Of a stretch of 64,000 nucleotides of DNA, positions 16,691-25,771 are shown in pieces. The translations under genes were made by a program, and so were the position numbers. Under the pieces are notes generated by a model that worked only from the letters and a program-made list of their open reading frames with translations, was not told the DNA's origin and did no database searches. Origin of the DNA: CALDTK01 sp045110575. GTDB lineage: Bacteria > Bacteroidota > Bacteroidia > Chitinophagales > Saprospiraceae. Each line of letters starts with the position of its first letter. Positions within the stretch are counted from its first letter, which is position 1. The DNA is taken from assembly GCA_045110575.1 (NCBI GenBank), contig JBGCGF010000023.1, forward strand, positions 51,202 to 115,201, in the 5' to 3' direction.

Positions 16691-18076
16691 CTATTGCAAG
16701 TAGCTTCGAACTGCAGTTGCTCTAGACACAACGTGACTCTGCATAGCTGAGACGCCGGAATAGAAGTCTGCCGGACCACTTATGAAAGAGTAGCCTACTC
16801 TCTCTGTTGTTGCAAAGGGTTCTATCAGATCAGAATACGTCGAGTACAGATCGGACATCGTATTCGCTTCAAATGCACCATTGATAACCTCTTCCAAGTA
16901 GCCGTCATACTGCGCTTTGTACACTGGATCAGCATACAAAAAGCCAATCATTGGCCATGTATCAGAGGACAATCCAGAGAAATTAAGCGCATAAGAACCG
17001 CCTTGCTTTCCCGCCTGAAAAGCCTCGTTATTATCCCATGGCACCCAAGTCAACAGTCCATTCTCTGGATTATTGTAGAGGTAATAATTATGCGTCATTC
17101 GGCCGTAGGTATCCCAATTCTGGATAGTGGTGTTGACGGCTAAATACTTGAGGAACGTTTCCGTATCAAATACATCATTAAGATCTCTTCGCCAAGTAGC
17201 TGAACTAGAAGTCCGCACAGATGAGTGAAGCGTTGCGAACACCCTTTCGACATCCGACCAATCAGCATCATCTTCATTGGTCTTCTTTTCGAACTCGCTG
17301 CTATTAAACGTACCTAAAGCAAAGGTCGCTACTGTACCGTCAGGTTTGTAGACATTGCCTTCGTCACTCGAAAACTGAGTCTTGATGACTGTATTGTCAA
17401 TTTCTTCAACCAAGGTGTATAGTCCAAAGTACTCTGGCCCAGAGCCGTGGTCTACATAGAGTGTGTAGAAAGACGTACGAGAAGAAGCAACGCCTGCACG
17501 TCGGAAAATATCGCTTCCGACCTTCTCTCTCATCATAGAAGGATCATTGAAATTATTTTTCAAACTAAACTTCTTGAATCCGTAAAATCTTTGGTTTTCT
17601 ACTTGCGGGTATTCATCTTCAAATTCATCGAAATCCATCTTGAAGGACAACTTCAATAGCCCACTACCCCACGCACTTTGAAGACTAGAGTTCCCCTTAA
17701 AACGAAGTCCTACTTTATACCATTGCTTACCCTGGAAATAGACTTCTCCTGGAACAAAGATTGGTTTCTCATCGGTCTCTACAAGCCCTGGTCTTCCGCC
17801 GGAAGAACCTAATGATCCATACTTGTTCTCCATGTCAATCAGCATGCCTTCCCATCGCTCTGATGTGATGACAAAGTCCAACCTTTTCACTTCAGTGTCG
17901 CTAAACACCTCGTCATAATCAGGATCTGCACCTTTGGCATGCGTTGCTTCCGTCCAGTCTGAAGTATCAAACTCTGTATCGTCAAAAACGACTGAATAGT
18001 CTTCATCTTTTTCACAAGATGAGATACACATCACCAATACAACAGCGATACCGACTAAGAAATTTGTCAGTTTCAT
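16691..18076 (-). CDS. CotH-kinase-family lipoprotein
   Basis: 461-residue lipoprotein: MKLTNFLVGIAVVLVMCISSCEK carries a lipobox with Cys at position 21. The CotH domain covers residues about 60-450. Seen: VKLRFKGNSS-type strand (VGLRFKGNSSLQSAWG), RFYGFKKFSLKNNFNDPSMMREKVGSDIFRRAGV, FGLYTLVEEID, YKPDG, and WVPWDNNEAF near residue 345, matching the metal-binding WD(N/D) motif of CotH kinases. Family members are atypical protein kinases in spore formers; in Bacteroidota their role is unknown. The next gene upstream on the same strand (20 bp) is a T9SS type B adhesin-like protein, so the two are probably co-transcribed and may act together on the surface (inference). Confidence 0.88.
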   Translation of the reverse strand: MKLTNFLVGIAVVLVMCISSCEKDEDYSVVFDDTEFDTSDWTEATHAKGADPDYDEVFSDTEVKRLDFVITSERWEGMLIDMENKYGSLGSSGGRPGLVETDEKPIFVPGEVYFQGKQWYKVGLRFKGNSSLQSAWGSGLLKLSFKMDFDEFEDEYPQVENQRFYGFKKFSLKNNFNDPSMMREKVGSDIFRRAGVASSRTSFYTLYVDHGSGPEYFGLYTLVEEIDNTVIKTQFSSDEGNVYKPDGTVATFALGTFNSSEFEKKTNEDDADWSDVERVFATLHSSVRTSSSATWRRDLNDVFDTETFLKYLAVNTTIQNWDTYGRMTHNYYLYNNPENGLLTWVPWDNNEAFQAGKQGGSYALNFSGLSSDTWPMIGFLYADPVYKAQYDGYLEEVINGAFEANTMSDLYSTYSDLIEPFATTERVGYSFISGPADFYSGVSAMQSHVVSRATAVRSYLQ

Positions 18077-18096
18077 ATTCTTCTTTTTAAGAGAGT

Positions 18097-20424
18097 TTAT
18101 TTTATTAATGAGATGTCACCGGTTAGAATAGAGATTTCTCCATCTAAGTACTCCACCTCTGCCACCCAGACGAACACATCACTGTCCATCTCTTTTCCAT
18201 TGAAGCTACCGCCCCAACCGAACGAACTTTCGTTCGTAACGATACCTTTCTTTTGAAACATGAGATCGCCCCATCGATTAAAAACACTAAAGGCTTTAAC
18301 GCCTAGAACAGATCGATCCGAAAAGAGAAAAAAGTCATCATTAACGCCATCGCCATTAGGAGAAAAAGCAGTAGGGGCGTAGACTATTTTATCCTTAATA
18401 ACGCTTACAAAAATCGAAGCGCTTGCGGTGCAATTGTCGACAGAAGTAACCGTGAGGATATACTCTGTATCATTGACTGGACTTGCGTATGTAGTTAAAC
18501 AACTATCACATTCAAGTGACTGACTATCGTCTACCCAAGTAACGTCTATCAGGTTTGAATTATTGGTCTGTGCAGATAATAAAACTTGATATCCCAAATC
18601 AACCTCTTCTTCACTATTCACAAACAAAAGTGGAATATCAGGAGCTTGTAAGGTCCCGCTATTTGTAACGCTACACCCATTAGCATCAACAAGCGTAAAA
18701 TCATAATTCCCCGAACTTAGGCTCTGACTAGTGTCTAATGGATTGTACGCATCCCCATTAAGCAGGTATGAATACGGGAGCGTGCCGCCCGTCAGCAGCT
18801 CAATAAAAACTGCCCCAGTGGATGGTCCAAAACAATTCGGATCGACAAAATTAGTAATCAACGAAATTGAATCTGGCTCGGTTAGCCAAACACTTGCAGT
18901 GTCTACACATCCAGCCGCATCCGTTATTTCCACTTCATATATTCCACCAGCAACATTAGAGATCGTTTCTGATCCCACGCCATTATCCCAGAGAAAGGAA
19001 TAAGGTTGAACTCCACCGAAAGCGACCGCGGTAGCTTCGCCATCAGCACTACCATAGCAGGTCAAGTTAAAATCGTTATAGTCGACAGCTGTAACATCAA
19101 CAACTAACAATGGAGGATCAATCACTTCGTAGATGAAAACGATATCATCACCAAAGCTATCTGTGATATTAATCTCATAAACCCCTGCTGGTAAATTATC
19201 AATTACGATATCAGAGAGAGAGTTGACAGTTCCTACGCCAGCAAGACTAGCGTTACTCAACTCTTCCCATTCGTAGGTAAAAGGAGGGATACCGTTCTGA
19301 AGTAAGATTTCAATTACTCCATTTTCATCACCACTGCAGACAGGGTTCGTATGATCAATTGCAGCGATTAACTCGCAGTCGATCACCGTCATGTTTAAGG
19401 TCACAGTACTATCGCATCCGATCAAACTTGGAATTACTTCTACGTAATTACCCGTCGCTGAATAAGCCACATTTCCGATAGAGAACGACTCCCCTAGACA
19501 CAAGTTGATGTCAATAACAGAAGCTAGTTCAGGCAATACAGTCAAGGCTAAAAAAACGGTACTGTCGCAGCCTCCTGTTAGTGGGATAGAAAATTGGTGA
19601 ACACCTGATTCACAAACTAATTCTCCAGCAACCTCAAAAAACTCGTTCGCACATATCGTCTCTTGAAGAACAGAAGTTGCAGATTCTACTAAAATCGTTG
19701 TACAACTTTGAGGAGCTTCATCACACACGTTTGAAGCGGTAACACAAAGTTGATACGAACCATCTGCAGGAAAAGCGAGGTCAATCTCAGTACTCGAACT
19801 ATTTTGGGGCTGACCATTAAGCGTCCATTCAAAAAATGTCGCCCCAACTTCTGGAGCTACACTGAACGTGTGCTGCAAATTAGGACAGGTCTCTTGCGGA
19901 CCACTAATAGCCCCTGACGTTGTCAATTCACCGACCAGCGTACTCCCTTCGATTACACTAAAAGTCCAGTCACAAATATCGCCTCTTGATCCATCCATGA
20001 TCAAGTAATAATGTTGGCCAATAACGAGTGGAGTCGTGTTACTAAACGTCGCTACTCCATTTGCTGGCACATCTGTATTACATGCAGCAACGGGAGTGAA
20101 TGTTGAACAATCCAAGCTTTCGAAAATCCCGATCTCAAGCCCATTATTGGTCGTACAGTTTGTAACCGAGACGGTTAACGTCAAATCTGTTGTTCCAGCG
20201 ACAAAAGCGATGTACGACATATTGTGAAATATGGTCGTACAAAACCCGGAGAAGGTCTGCCCCTGAATCGTTAGGTTATTCCTTCCTGTAAATCCATCGA
20301 TATCGCATACCACACACGCATCTAAGCAAGTCGATGTCATCTCGTCGACACCGCATGGCTCAGGCTGAGCCATCGCAGCGCTGAAGGAAAGAGAAAGAAG
20401 AAGAAATGAAAGCAGTCTTCGCAT
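18097..20424 (-). CDS. SprB-repeat, T9SS type B (gliding-associated C-terminal domain) surface protein
   Basis: 775-residue exported protein, signal peptide MRRLLSFLLLSLSFSAAMAQ. Residues about 20-165 form a Cys-containing N-terminal domain; 170-245 a PKD-like domain (FEWTLNGQPQNSS). Then follow repeated 'cDSt' stretches (GGCDSTVFLALTV, IGCDSTVTLNMTV) and SprB-like repeats (PVCSGDENGVIEILLQNGIPPFTYEW, LTCYGSADGEATAVAFGGVQPYSFLWDNG, PNCFGPSTGAVFIELLTGGTLPYSYL). It ends with the type B CTD: APTAFSPNGDGVNDDFFLF...FNRWGDLMFQ...G.W.G.FNG. Such proteins are T9SS cargo that serve in adhesion or gliding. Co-directional with the CotH lipoprotein. Confidence 0.93.
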   Translation of the reverse strand: MRRLLSFLLLSLSFSAAMAQPEPCGVDEMTSTCLDACVVCDIDGFTGRNNLTIQGQTFSGFCTTIFHNMSYIAFVAGTTDLTLTVSVTNCTTNNGLEIGIFESLDCSTFTPVAACNTDVPANGVATFSNTTPLVIGQHYYLIMDGSRGDICDWTFSVIEGSTLVGELTTSGAISGPQETCPNLQHTFSVAPEVGATFFEWTLNGQPQNSSSTEIDLAFPADGSYQLCVTASNVCDEAPQSCTTILVESATSVLQETICANEFFEVAGELVCESGVHQFSIPLTGGCDSTVFLALTVLPELASVIDINLCLGESFSIGNVAYSATGNYVEVIPSLIGCDSTVTLNMTVIDCELIAAIDHTNPVCSGDENGVIEILLQNGIPPFTYEWEELSNASLAGVGTVNSLSDIVIDNLPAGVYEINITDSFGDDIVFIYEVIDPPLLVVDVTAVDYNDFNLTCYGSADGEATAVAFGGVQPYSFLWDNGVGSETISNVAGGIYEVEITDAAGCVDTASVWLTEPDSISLITNFVDPNCFGPSTGAVFIELLTGGTLPYSYLLNGDAYNPLDTSQSLSSGNYDFTLVDANGCSVTNSGTLQAPDIPLLFVNSEEEVDLGYQVLLSAQTNNSNLIDVTWVDDSQSLECDSCLTTYASPVNDTEYILTVTSVDNCTASASIFVSVIKDKIVYAPTAFSPNGDGVNDDFFLFSDRSVLGVKAFSVFNRWGDLMFQKKGIVTNESSFGWGGSFNGKEMDSDVFVWVAEVEYLDGEISILTGDISLIK

Positions 20425-20617
20425 TGCACGTAGCCGTCTAAGCCTTTATCCAAGAACCTGAGTCGTTCATCCACACTTGTTCTCTGTTCAAGTAGAATAG
20501 AGATACCACCGTACGCTATCGTTTCGTGTGGCTATGCAGATCGACGTCCTTTAGGTTCTCGTCACTTCTTTAGACGACGTTACATTAATAATCCTTCGCG
20601 GAAAACACTGACTTTCA

Positions 20618-21577
20618 TTAATGCATACCAGGGCACTTCCCACCAGTGTCTCCTCCACGCTTTGCTCTGCCCCATGTTTCTAGCTCTTCCTTCGTCCAGA
20701 GATCAGGGAAGAACGTAACACGTCTAAACCGGGGAGGTAAGTACTCTTGCCAGTTGGTGCCACCGGTTGCTTCAATCACTTCTGGCTTCTTGTCAAGGTA
20801 TCGGCTCGCAGAGGTCATGTGCGCCATTGGCCAATCGACGGTTGCCAATTGATCAAAGCGGCGAAGCATCGTTACGAGCTCTTTATCCTCTGCCCAAGGA
20901 CGGTACAGCCTATTCAAGTTGATACTGAGTTGATCGGCAGCCAATTCTTGAAGCTTCTTCGCGTACTTCTTTTCAAAGCGTCGCAGCGTAAGCGTTTTCT
21001 TGCCAGTTTTCTTTTCAAGACCGCCGCGTTTCCAATACAACTCCGACCAATAGTTAGACGGTTCTGAGTTGTGCGTGTATTGATCGCGAGCGTCCGCGTG
21101 GACGAGGTTATTTCCATCAGTCGACATGAATTCGATGATGCGAAACTGTACGGATTGAAATCCGGAAGCCGGTAGTAAGGCCATTCGAAACTGCAAGAAT
21201 TCGTTCTTGTCCATTCCGTCGATCATCACCTCGAAGCTTCTTACAAGACTTTCAAAGTAGCTGATGAGACGCTTGAGTTGACGTTTGAGAAAATCTACCG
21301 TCAAGTTTTCTTGCTCTTGCACCTGCTCAATCGCCTGCACACAAAGCTTAAAATAGAGCTCTGTGATCTGGTGATAGATGATAAAAATACGCTCATCAGG
21401 AATCGGCGTGCGCGGCTGTTGTAAGCTGAGCAGCGTATCGAGATGAATGTAGTCCCAGTAATCAACGTAGTTGGCGTGAATGAGTCCGTCGAGATAGGCA
21501 AGCATGTCCTGCCCCATAACATCGTACTTACTCTGTAGTGCCTCTAGCTTGGCTTTGATTTCGGGCGTAATGTCCAT
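20618..21577 (-). CDS. kynA: Tryptophan 2,3-dioxygenase family protein
   Basis: 319-residue cytoplasmic haem enzyme of the TDO family, which opens the indole ring of L-tryptophan to N-formylkynurenine. Recognised from YVDYWDYIHLDTLLSLQQPRTPIPDERIFIIYHQITELYFKLCVQ (residues 36-80), the SLVRSFEVM segment, LPASGFQSVQFRIIE (about 140), and the haem-side WPMAHMTSASRYL with its His near residue 250, followed by TGGTNWQEYLPPRF. This is the Bacteroidota form with a longer helical insert (about 170-225). No other kynurenine genes are adjacent. Divergent from the fructokinase, 61 bp apart. Confidence 0.92.
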   Translation of the reverse strand: MDITPEIKAKLEALQSKYDVMGQDMLAYLDGLIHANYVDYWDYIHLDTLLSLQQPRTPIPDERIFIIYHQITELYFKLCVQAIEQVQEQENLTVDFLKRQLKRLISYFESLVRSFEVMIDGMDKNEFLQFRMALLPASGFQSVQFRIIEFMSTDGNNLVHADARDQYTHNSEPSNYWSELYWKRGGLEKKTGKKTLTLRRFEKKYAKKLQELAADQLSINLNRLYRPWAEDKELVTMLRRFDQLATVDWPMAHMTSASRYLDKKPEVIEATGGTNWQEYLPPRFRRVTFFPDLWTKEELETWGRAKRGGDTGGKCPGMH

Positions 21578-21638
21578 GCCGGAAAGGTAATGCTTTGTCT
21601 TTTCAGAGAAGAGCTCACAATTCAGGTAAATTCACCGC

Positions 21639-22487
21639 ATGTCCAAGCTCGTACTTACGTTCGGAGAAATGCTCTTTGATGACCTACCAAGCGGTCGTCG
21701 CCCTGGTGGAGGCCCCTTCAATACTGCTGCCCACTTGGCGGCTTTAGGAACACCAAGCGCCATTATCACTGCCGTAGGCACCGATGAAAGCGGGGACGCT
21801 TTATTGAGAATCGCAGGCGATCACAATGTGGGGACCGGTTACATCCAACGCAGTTTTCTTGAGACGGGATCTGTCAAAGTGCAGTTGAACGCAAAGGGCG
21901 AAGCCGAATACGACATACTTGAACCTGTTGCTTGGGACGACATTCATCCGCCGAGCAGTCTACCCTCAAGTGATGCAATTGCATTTTGGATGCTTGGTGT
22001 CCGACACCCTACAAGTCGTAAGGCCTTGAAAGAGGTTTTGGCGAAAGTCCGAAGATCCTCGCAAGACGGGACTGAAGCTGAGGCCCCCCGCTTTGTTGAC
22101 CTAGGTATCCGAAAAGAGTACTTCGACGCCCCACTTATTGACTGGTTATTGAAGGAGGCCACAGTAGCCAAACTCAACGAAGAGGAATTACAAATCATCT
22201 GCGACACCTTGTCTATTGAAGCAAGTCCTGAGGTTTTGGCGAAAGCTTACAACCTTGAAACAGTGGTCGTGACCCTCGGTTCCGAAGGAGCCTATAGCTG
22301 GCGAAACGGGATTAAAACCACTGCGACAAGCCCGAAGGTGAAGGTGGTCGACACGGTAGGTTGCGGAGATGCCTTCCTTGCCGGATACATCCACCATCGA
22401 TTGCAAGGGGACGACGAACAAGTCTGCATTGAAAATGCTTGCGCGCGCGGTTCATACGCGGCAACATTGCAAGGCGGACTTCCATAG
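21639..22487 (+). CDS. PfkB-family fructokinase
   Basis: 282-residue cytoplasmic sugar kinase of the ribokinase/PfkB family. It shows LTFGEMLFDDLPSGRRPGGGPFNTAAHLAALG at the N-terminus (sugar site and the first PfkB signature) and VDTVGCGDAFLAGYI near residue 235 (anion hole and catalytic Asp of GDAF). With a GH32 fructosidase starting 28 bp downstream, phosphorylation of fructose released from fructan or sucrose is the probable role (inference). Two dispersed-repeat copies lie in the coding sequence. Confidence 0.9.
   Translation: MSKLVLTFGEMLFDDLPSGRRPGGGPFNTAAHLAALGTPSAIITAVGTDESGDALLRIAGDHNVGTGYIQRSFLETGSVKVQLNAKGEAEYDILEPVAWDDIHPPSSLPSSDAIAFWMLGVRHPTSRKALKEVLAKVRRSSQDGTEAEAPRFVDLGIRKEYFDAPLIDWLLKEATVAKLNEEELQIICDTLSIEASPEVLAKAYNLETVVVTLGSEGAYSWRNGIKTTATSPKVKVVDTVGCGDAFLAGYIHHRLQGDDEQVCIENACARGSYAATLQGGLP
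22035..22047 (+). repeat. Dispersed repeat, 13 of 14 bases, in fructokinase
   Basis: GTTTTGGCGAAAG followed by T instead of C; encodes VLAKV. Confidence 0.7.
22233..22246 (+). repeat. Dispersed 14-mer GTTTTGGCGAAAGC in fructokinase
   Basis: Exact copy, read as VLAKA, 198 bp after the previous one and in the same frame and context (EVLAK). Confidence 0.8.
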
Positions 22488-22515
22488 CTTTGCCGCTCGT
22501 TCTAAGACGTTACTT

Positions 22516-24159
22516 ATGCTGCTTTCGCCAAAACCTCATCTCTGGTTCACACTTCTTTCTCTTGTAGCCTTATGGTCATGCAACGGTGATACGGCTGCCA
22601 CTTCAGAGACAGCATCGACAGCGGCTGAAGTGATCGAAAAAGCTGGCCAATACTACCAAGAAGCGCATCGACCACAAGTTCATTTCACTCCTGAAAAGGC
22701 ATGGATGAATGACCCCAACGGCTTGGTCTTTCACAACGGCCTGTACCACCTCTACTACCAATACAATCCGGACAGTACCGTCTGGGGCCCAATGCACTGG
22801 GGTCACGCCACAAGTACTGACCTTGTGCAGTGGGCACACCACGACATCGCACTTTTCCCAAGCGAACAAGGAACTATTTTTAGTGGTAGCATCGTAGTAG
22901 ACAAAGGCAACACAACGGGTTTCGGGACAGCGGAAAACCCAGCACTTATAGCTATTTACACGCAGCACAGTCATTCAAAAGAAGATGATGGTGACCTCGA
23001 CTTCCAGACCCAAGGAATATCCTACAGTACCGATGGCGGCTTCAACTGGACGCGGTATGCTGAAAATCCTGTACTTCCCAATCCCGGCCTGAAAGACTTC
23101 CGTGATCCCAAGGTGATCTGGCATAAAGAGAGCGAACGATGGATCATGGCGCTCGCCGCGCTAGATCGCGTGAAATTTTACACTTCGCCTGACTTAAAGA
23201 CTTGGGAATTCACTTCTGATTTTGGTCCAGGTGTTGGCAGCCAGACAGGCATTTGGGAGTGTCCTGACCTTTTCCCAATTCGAGATGACAGAAGCGGCGA
23301 GTTGCAGTATGCCTTAATCGTCAGTGTTCAAGACGGCGCCCCAAACGGAGGCACCGGCACGAGCTATTTCATCGGCCAATTTGATGGCAAAAAATTCACA
23401 CCTACAGTCGGCCACCGCAAGCCACTTTGGTTGGATTACGGTACAGACAACTATGCTTTCGTCACTTTTTCTGATGGACCTACCTCTGAAAACCGACGCC
23501 TTGGTATTGGTTGGATGAGCAACTGGCAGTATGCGCAGCAGGTTCCTACAACCACTTGGAGAAGCGCGATGACAGCAGCACGCGTGTTGACCTTGCACAC
23601 CACAGAAGATGGACTTCGCTTGAAGTCAACCCTTGTACCAGACTACATGAAAATTCGAGAGCGTAAAGCGCGCTTCAATCGACTGAGTGACGTCGCTCCT
23701 TCTGATCTATTCCGCACCTTAGGTGACTGGGCTACAGATCCGCTAGAGATTTCAATCGCGACCCCAGGTGGTGTAACCCCTAATTTCTCTATCGAACTTG
23801 CGAGTAGCGAAGGAGATACGGTCTCTTTTGGCTACGATAAAGAAGCTGCTCTGTACTTCATCGATCGATCAAAGATCAACAGTAAGGGATGGTCTGACAC
23901 GTTTTCGGCGCGTCACACTGCCAAGCGCAAAACTTGGACGACAGCTCCGTTCTTAAACATCCTATTGGATCGTTCGTCAATTGAGCTGATGGGCGATAAT
24001 GGCTTTACGCCGATGACAGACATCTACTTTCTCGGTGGCGAGCTCACCAGTATGAAGCTCTATGGCGAAGAAGGAATTAGCGGAACAATCTATGAGCTAG
24101 GACCAAAATTGACCACTCCGGTAAGTGTTTCGCGTATTCAGCGACCTCGAAAATTATAG
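22516..24159 (+). CDS. GH32 fructan beta-fructosidase / levanase-like lipoprotein
   Basis: 547-residue surface or periplasmic lipoprotein that should hydrolyse beta-fructofuranosides. Start at ATG 22516 gives the lipoprotein signal MLLSPKPHLWFTLLSLVALWSC with Cys22; the longer frame from 22369 would overlap the kinase. GH32 signatures: WMNDPNGLVFHNGLYHLYYQYNP with nucleophile D66, FRDPKV with D197 as transition-state stabiliser, and WECPDLF with acid/base E248; the C-terminal beta-sandwich begins near residue 400. Length fits exo-levanase/inulinase types. Pairs with the fructokinase, but no transporter is in the window. The dispersed repeat occupies codons 3-7. Confidence 0.94.
   Translation: MLLSPKPHLWFTLLSLVALWSCNGDTAATSETASTAAEVIEKAGQYYQEAHRPQVHFTPEKAWMNDPNGLVFHNGLYHLYYQYNPDSTVWGPMHWGHATSTDLVQWAHHDIALFPSEQGTIFSGSIVVDKGNTTGFGTAENPALIAIYTQHSHSKEDDGDLDFQTQGISYSTDGGFNWTRYAENPVLPNPGLKDFRDPKVIWHKESERWIMALAALDRVKFYTSPDLKTWEFTSDFGPGVGSQTGIWECPDLFPIRDDRSGELQYALIVSVQDGAPNGGTGTSYFIGQFDGKKFTPTVGHRKPLWLDYGTDNYAFVTFSDGPTSENRRLGIGWMSNWQYAQQVPTTTWRSAMTAARVLTLHTTEDGLRLKSTLVPDYMKIRERKARFNRLSDVAPSDLFRTLGDWATDPLEISIATPGGVTPNFSIELASSEGDTVSFGYDKEAALYFIDRSKINSKGWSDTFSARHTAKRKTWTTAPFLNILLDRSSIELMGDNGFTPMTDIYFLGGELTSMKLYGEEGISGTIYELGPKLTTPVSVSRIQRPRKL
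22521..22534 (-). repeat. Dispersed 14-mer (complement GCTTTCGCCAAAAC) at GH32 start
   Basis: Exact copy in reverse orientation just after the start codon, read as LSPKP in the lipoprotein signal peptide. Confidence 0.8.
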
Positions 24160-24168
24160 GACAGCGTC

Positions 24169-24522
24169 CTACTTGAGTGCAAAAACCGCGAATGCGCCTA
24201 ATCCAAGAAAGATACTTAAGCCAACGTACAGAACTGCTAGACCTGTGCGACCGCTTTGCAATAGAGAAAAGGCTTCGAGACTAAAAGTCGAGAAAGTGCT
24301 AAAGCCACCACAAAATCCGGTAGCTAACAGCAATCTTGTTGTTGGGGAATAGCTCTCCTGCGAGGCTCCATATGCGAGGTAGCCGAGAATTAAACAAGCT
24401 AGCACATTGGCCGCGAGCGTTCCCCAAAGAAGTTCTTTGCCGGTGTTAATCGCCCATCGTGCTAGTCCATAGCGAGCTAAGGAGCCTAACCCTCCACCTA
24501 AGAAAATGGCTAGGTAGCTCAC
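24169..24522 (-). CDS. crcB: Fluoride channel FluC/CrcB
   Basis: 117-residue inner-membrane protein with four helices, the normal size for a single-domain Fluc subunit, which exports F- as a dual-topology dimer. Diagnostic: GGGLGSLARYGLARW at residues 9-23 and GFCGGFSTFSTFSLE near residue 73, holding the central Na+ site and the phenylalanine box. Its start overlaps the stop of the upstream wecA-like gene by 4 bp, so it is translated from the same message. No crcB riboswitch was seen, and with the overlap none would be expected directly upstream. Confidence 0.95.
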   Translation of the reverse strand: MSYLAIFLGGGLGSLARYGLARWAINTGKELLWGTLAANVLACLILGYLAYGASQESYSPTTRLLLATGFCGGFSTFSTFSLEAFSLLQSGRTGLAVLYVGLSIFLGLGAFAVFALK

Positions 24523-25631
24523 GCTGCTACGGTATCTTTGTCTTCTACTTTCGATTTACTCTGCGCTTCGCGCTCGAGTGCTTCCTGGCGGCGCTTAACC
24601 TGAATACTAAGTGCCATACTTCCGATGAGGGCTAAGCCTATCATCATTGCTACACTAATGAGGTTTCCGAATTGCTGAAGAGCAACAGCCAAACCAATAA
24701 AGAGAACTGCTATTGCGCCCAATACCATGGTTGTCTGGACATGGTTCAAACCAAGATCGACAAGCAAGTGGTGAATGTGATTTCTATCCGGTTGTAGAGG
24801 AGAGCGCCCACGTGCTGCACGAGTAATGAATACTCGAAGGGTATCAAATAGCGGAACGATCAAAGCTCCGATCGCTGCTGCAGGACCTGCTGGCATGTAA
24901 TAGAACGCCTCTGGTGGCACATCTAAATGGAACTCAATAAACATGATGGTTAGGACAGACATCAGAAGCCCTAGTAAGAGGGAACCGGTGTCTCCCATGA
25001 AGATCTTAGCTGGCGTCCAGTTGTACTTCAAAAAAGCAACAGTCGAACCGATCAATGCGCAGGATAGGATAGAGTACTCCGGGTGTCCTGCGAGAAAGAA
25101 CCAAGCTCCAAAGCCACTTGCAGCAACAATGCTGATTACACCCGTAAGGCCGTTCACGCCGTCAATGAGATTGAAAGCGTTAATGATCACGATAATGGTG
25201 AACACCGAAAGGATGTATGACGTGATCAAGGAAATTTCTCCTATTCCGAAAATGCCATAAAGGCTTGTGAGACGCACATCTGCTGCATAAACTAGTATAC
25301 CGGCCGCAAATATTTGACCTGCCAATTTCTTCGTAGGTCGAGATGGAATGATGTCATCTTTTACTCCAATAAGAAATATAACAATACAGCTACATAATAT
25401 GTATTGAAGTCCTCCGAAGAGCTGATAAGGAATCCAAGCAATTACGCTAAATAGCGTACCTGCGAAAATCCCTATGCCTCCTAGACTAGGCGTACTGGTT
25501 GTATGAGATCGTCGCTCACCGGGTTCGTCCGTTAGACCTTTCTCCGTTGCAATACGGATAATCGACGGTATAACGTAGTACGTTACTGCAAACGCAGTTA
25601 AGAAAGCTAGTATGAAAGTGCTTATTGCCAT
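24519..25631 (-). CDS. Polyprenyl-phosphate GlcNAc-1-phosphate transferase, WecA/TagO-like
   Basis: 370-residue integral membrane enzyme of the MraY/WecA family that moves a sugar-1-phosphate from a UDP-sugar to undecaprenyl phosphate, the first step of surface glycan assembly. About eleven helices. Family motifs: TDEPGERRSHTTSTPSLGGIGIF (residues 33-56), VKDDIIPSRPTKKLAGQ with the double Asp, NAFNLIDGVNGL, FMGDTGSLLLG, and the basic loop RGRSPLQPDRNHIHHLL that distinguishes WecA/TagO from MraY. A charged tail of about 25 residues ends the protein. Which sugar is used cannot be told. Overlaps crcB by 4 bp. Confidence 0.92.
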   Translation of the reverse strand: MAISTFILAFLTAFAVTYYVIPSIIRIATEKGLTDEPGERRSHTTSTPSLGGIGIFAGTLFSVIAWIPYQLFGGLQYILCSCIVIFLIGVKDDIIPSRPTKKLAGQIFAAGILVYAADVRLTSLYGIFGIGEISLITSYILSVFTIIVIINAFNLIDGVNGLTGVISIVAASGFGAWFFLAGHPEYSILSCALIGSTVAFLKYNWTPAKIFMGDTGSLLLGLLMSVLTIMFIEFHLDVPPEAFYYMPAGPAAAIGALIVPLFDTLRVFITRAARGRSPLQPDRNHIHHLLVDLGLNHVQTTMVLGAIAVLFIGLAVALQQFGNLISVAMMIGLALIGSMALSIQVKRRQEALEREAQSKSKVEDKDTVAA

Positions 25632-25771
25632 AGTGCCTGTGCGGGCTAAAGTAGACGTTTGAATTCGTATACAAGAGCTGTTACCCGAAGATTAAGGTTC
25701 TATTTTGATATTATACCAGTAAACCGAGTAAATGTGCTCGCTATGTGAAGTAATCCCACACAGAAATGTGT

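Noticed and set aside
22369..22515. Longer start for the GH32 protein overlapping fructokinase
   Set aside because: The extension is out of frame with and inside the kinase gene, and would bury the lipoprotein signal.
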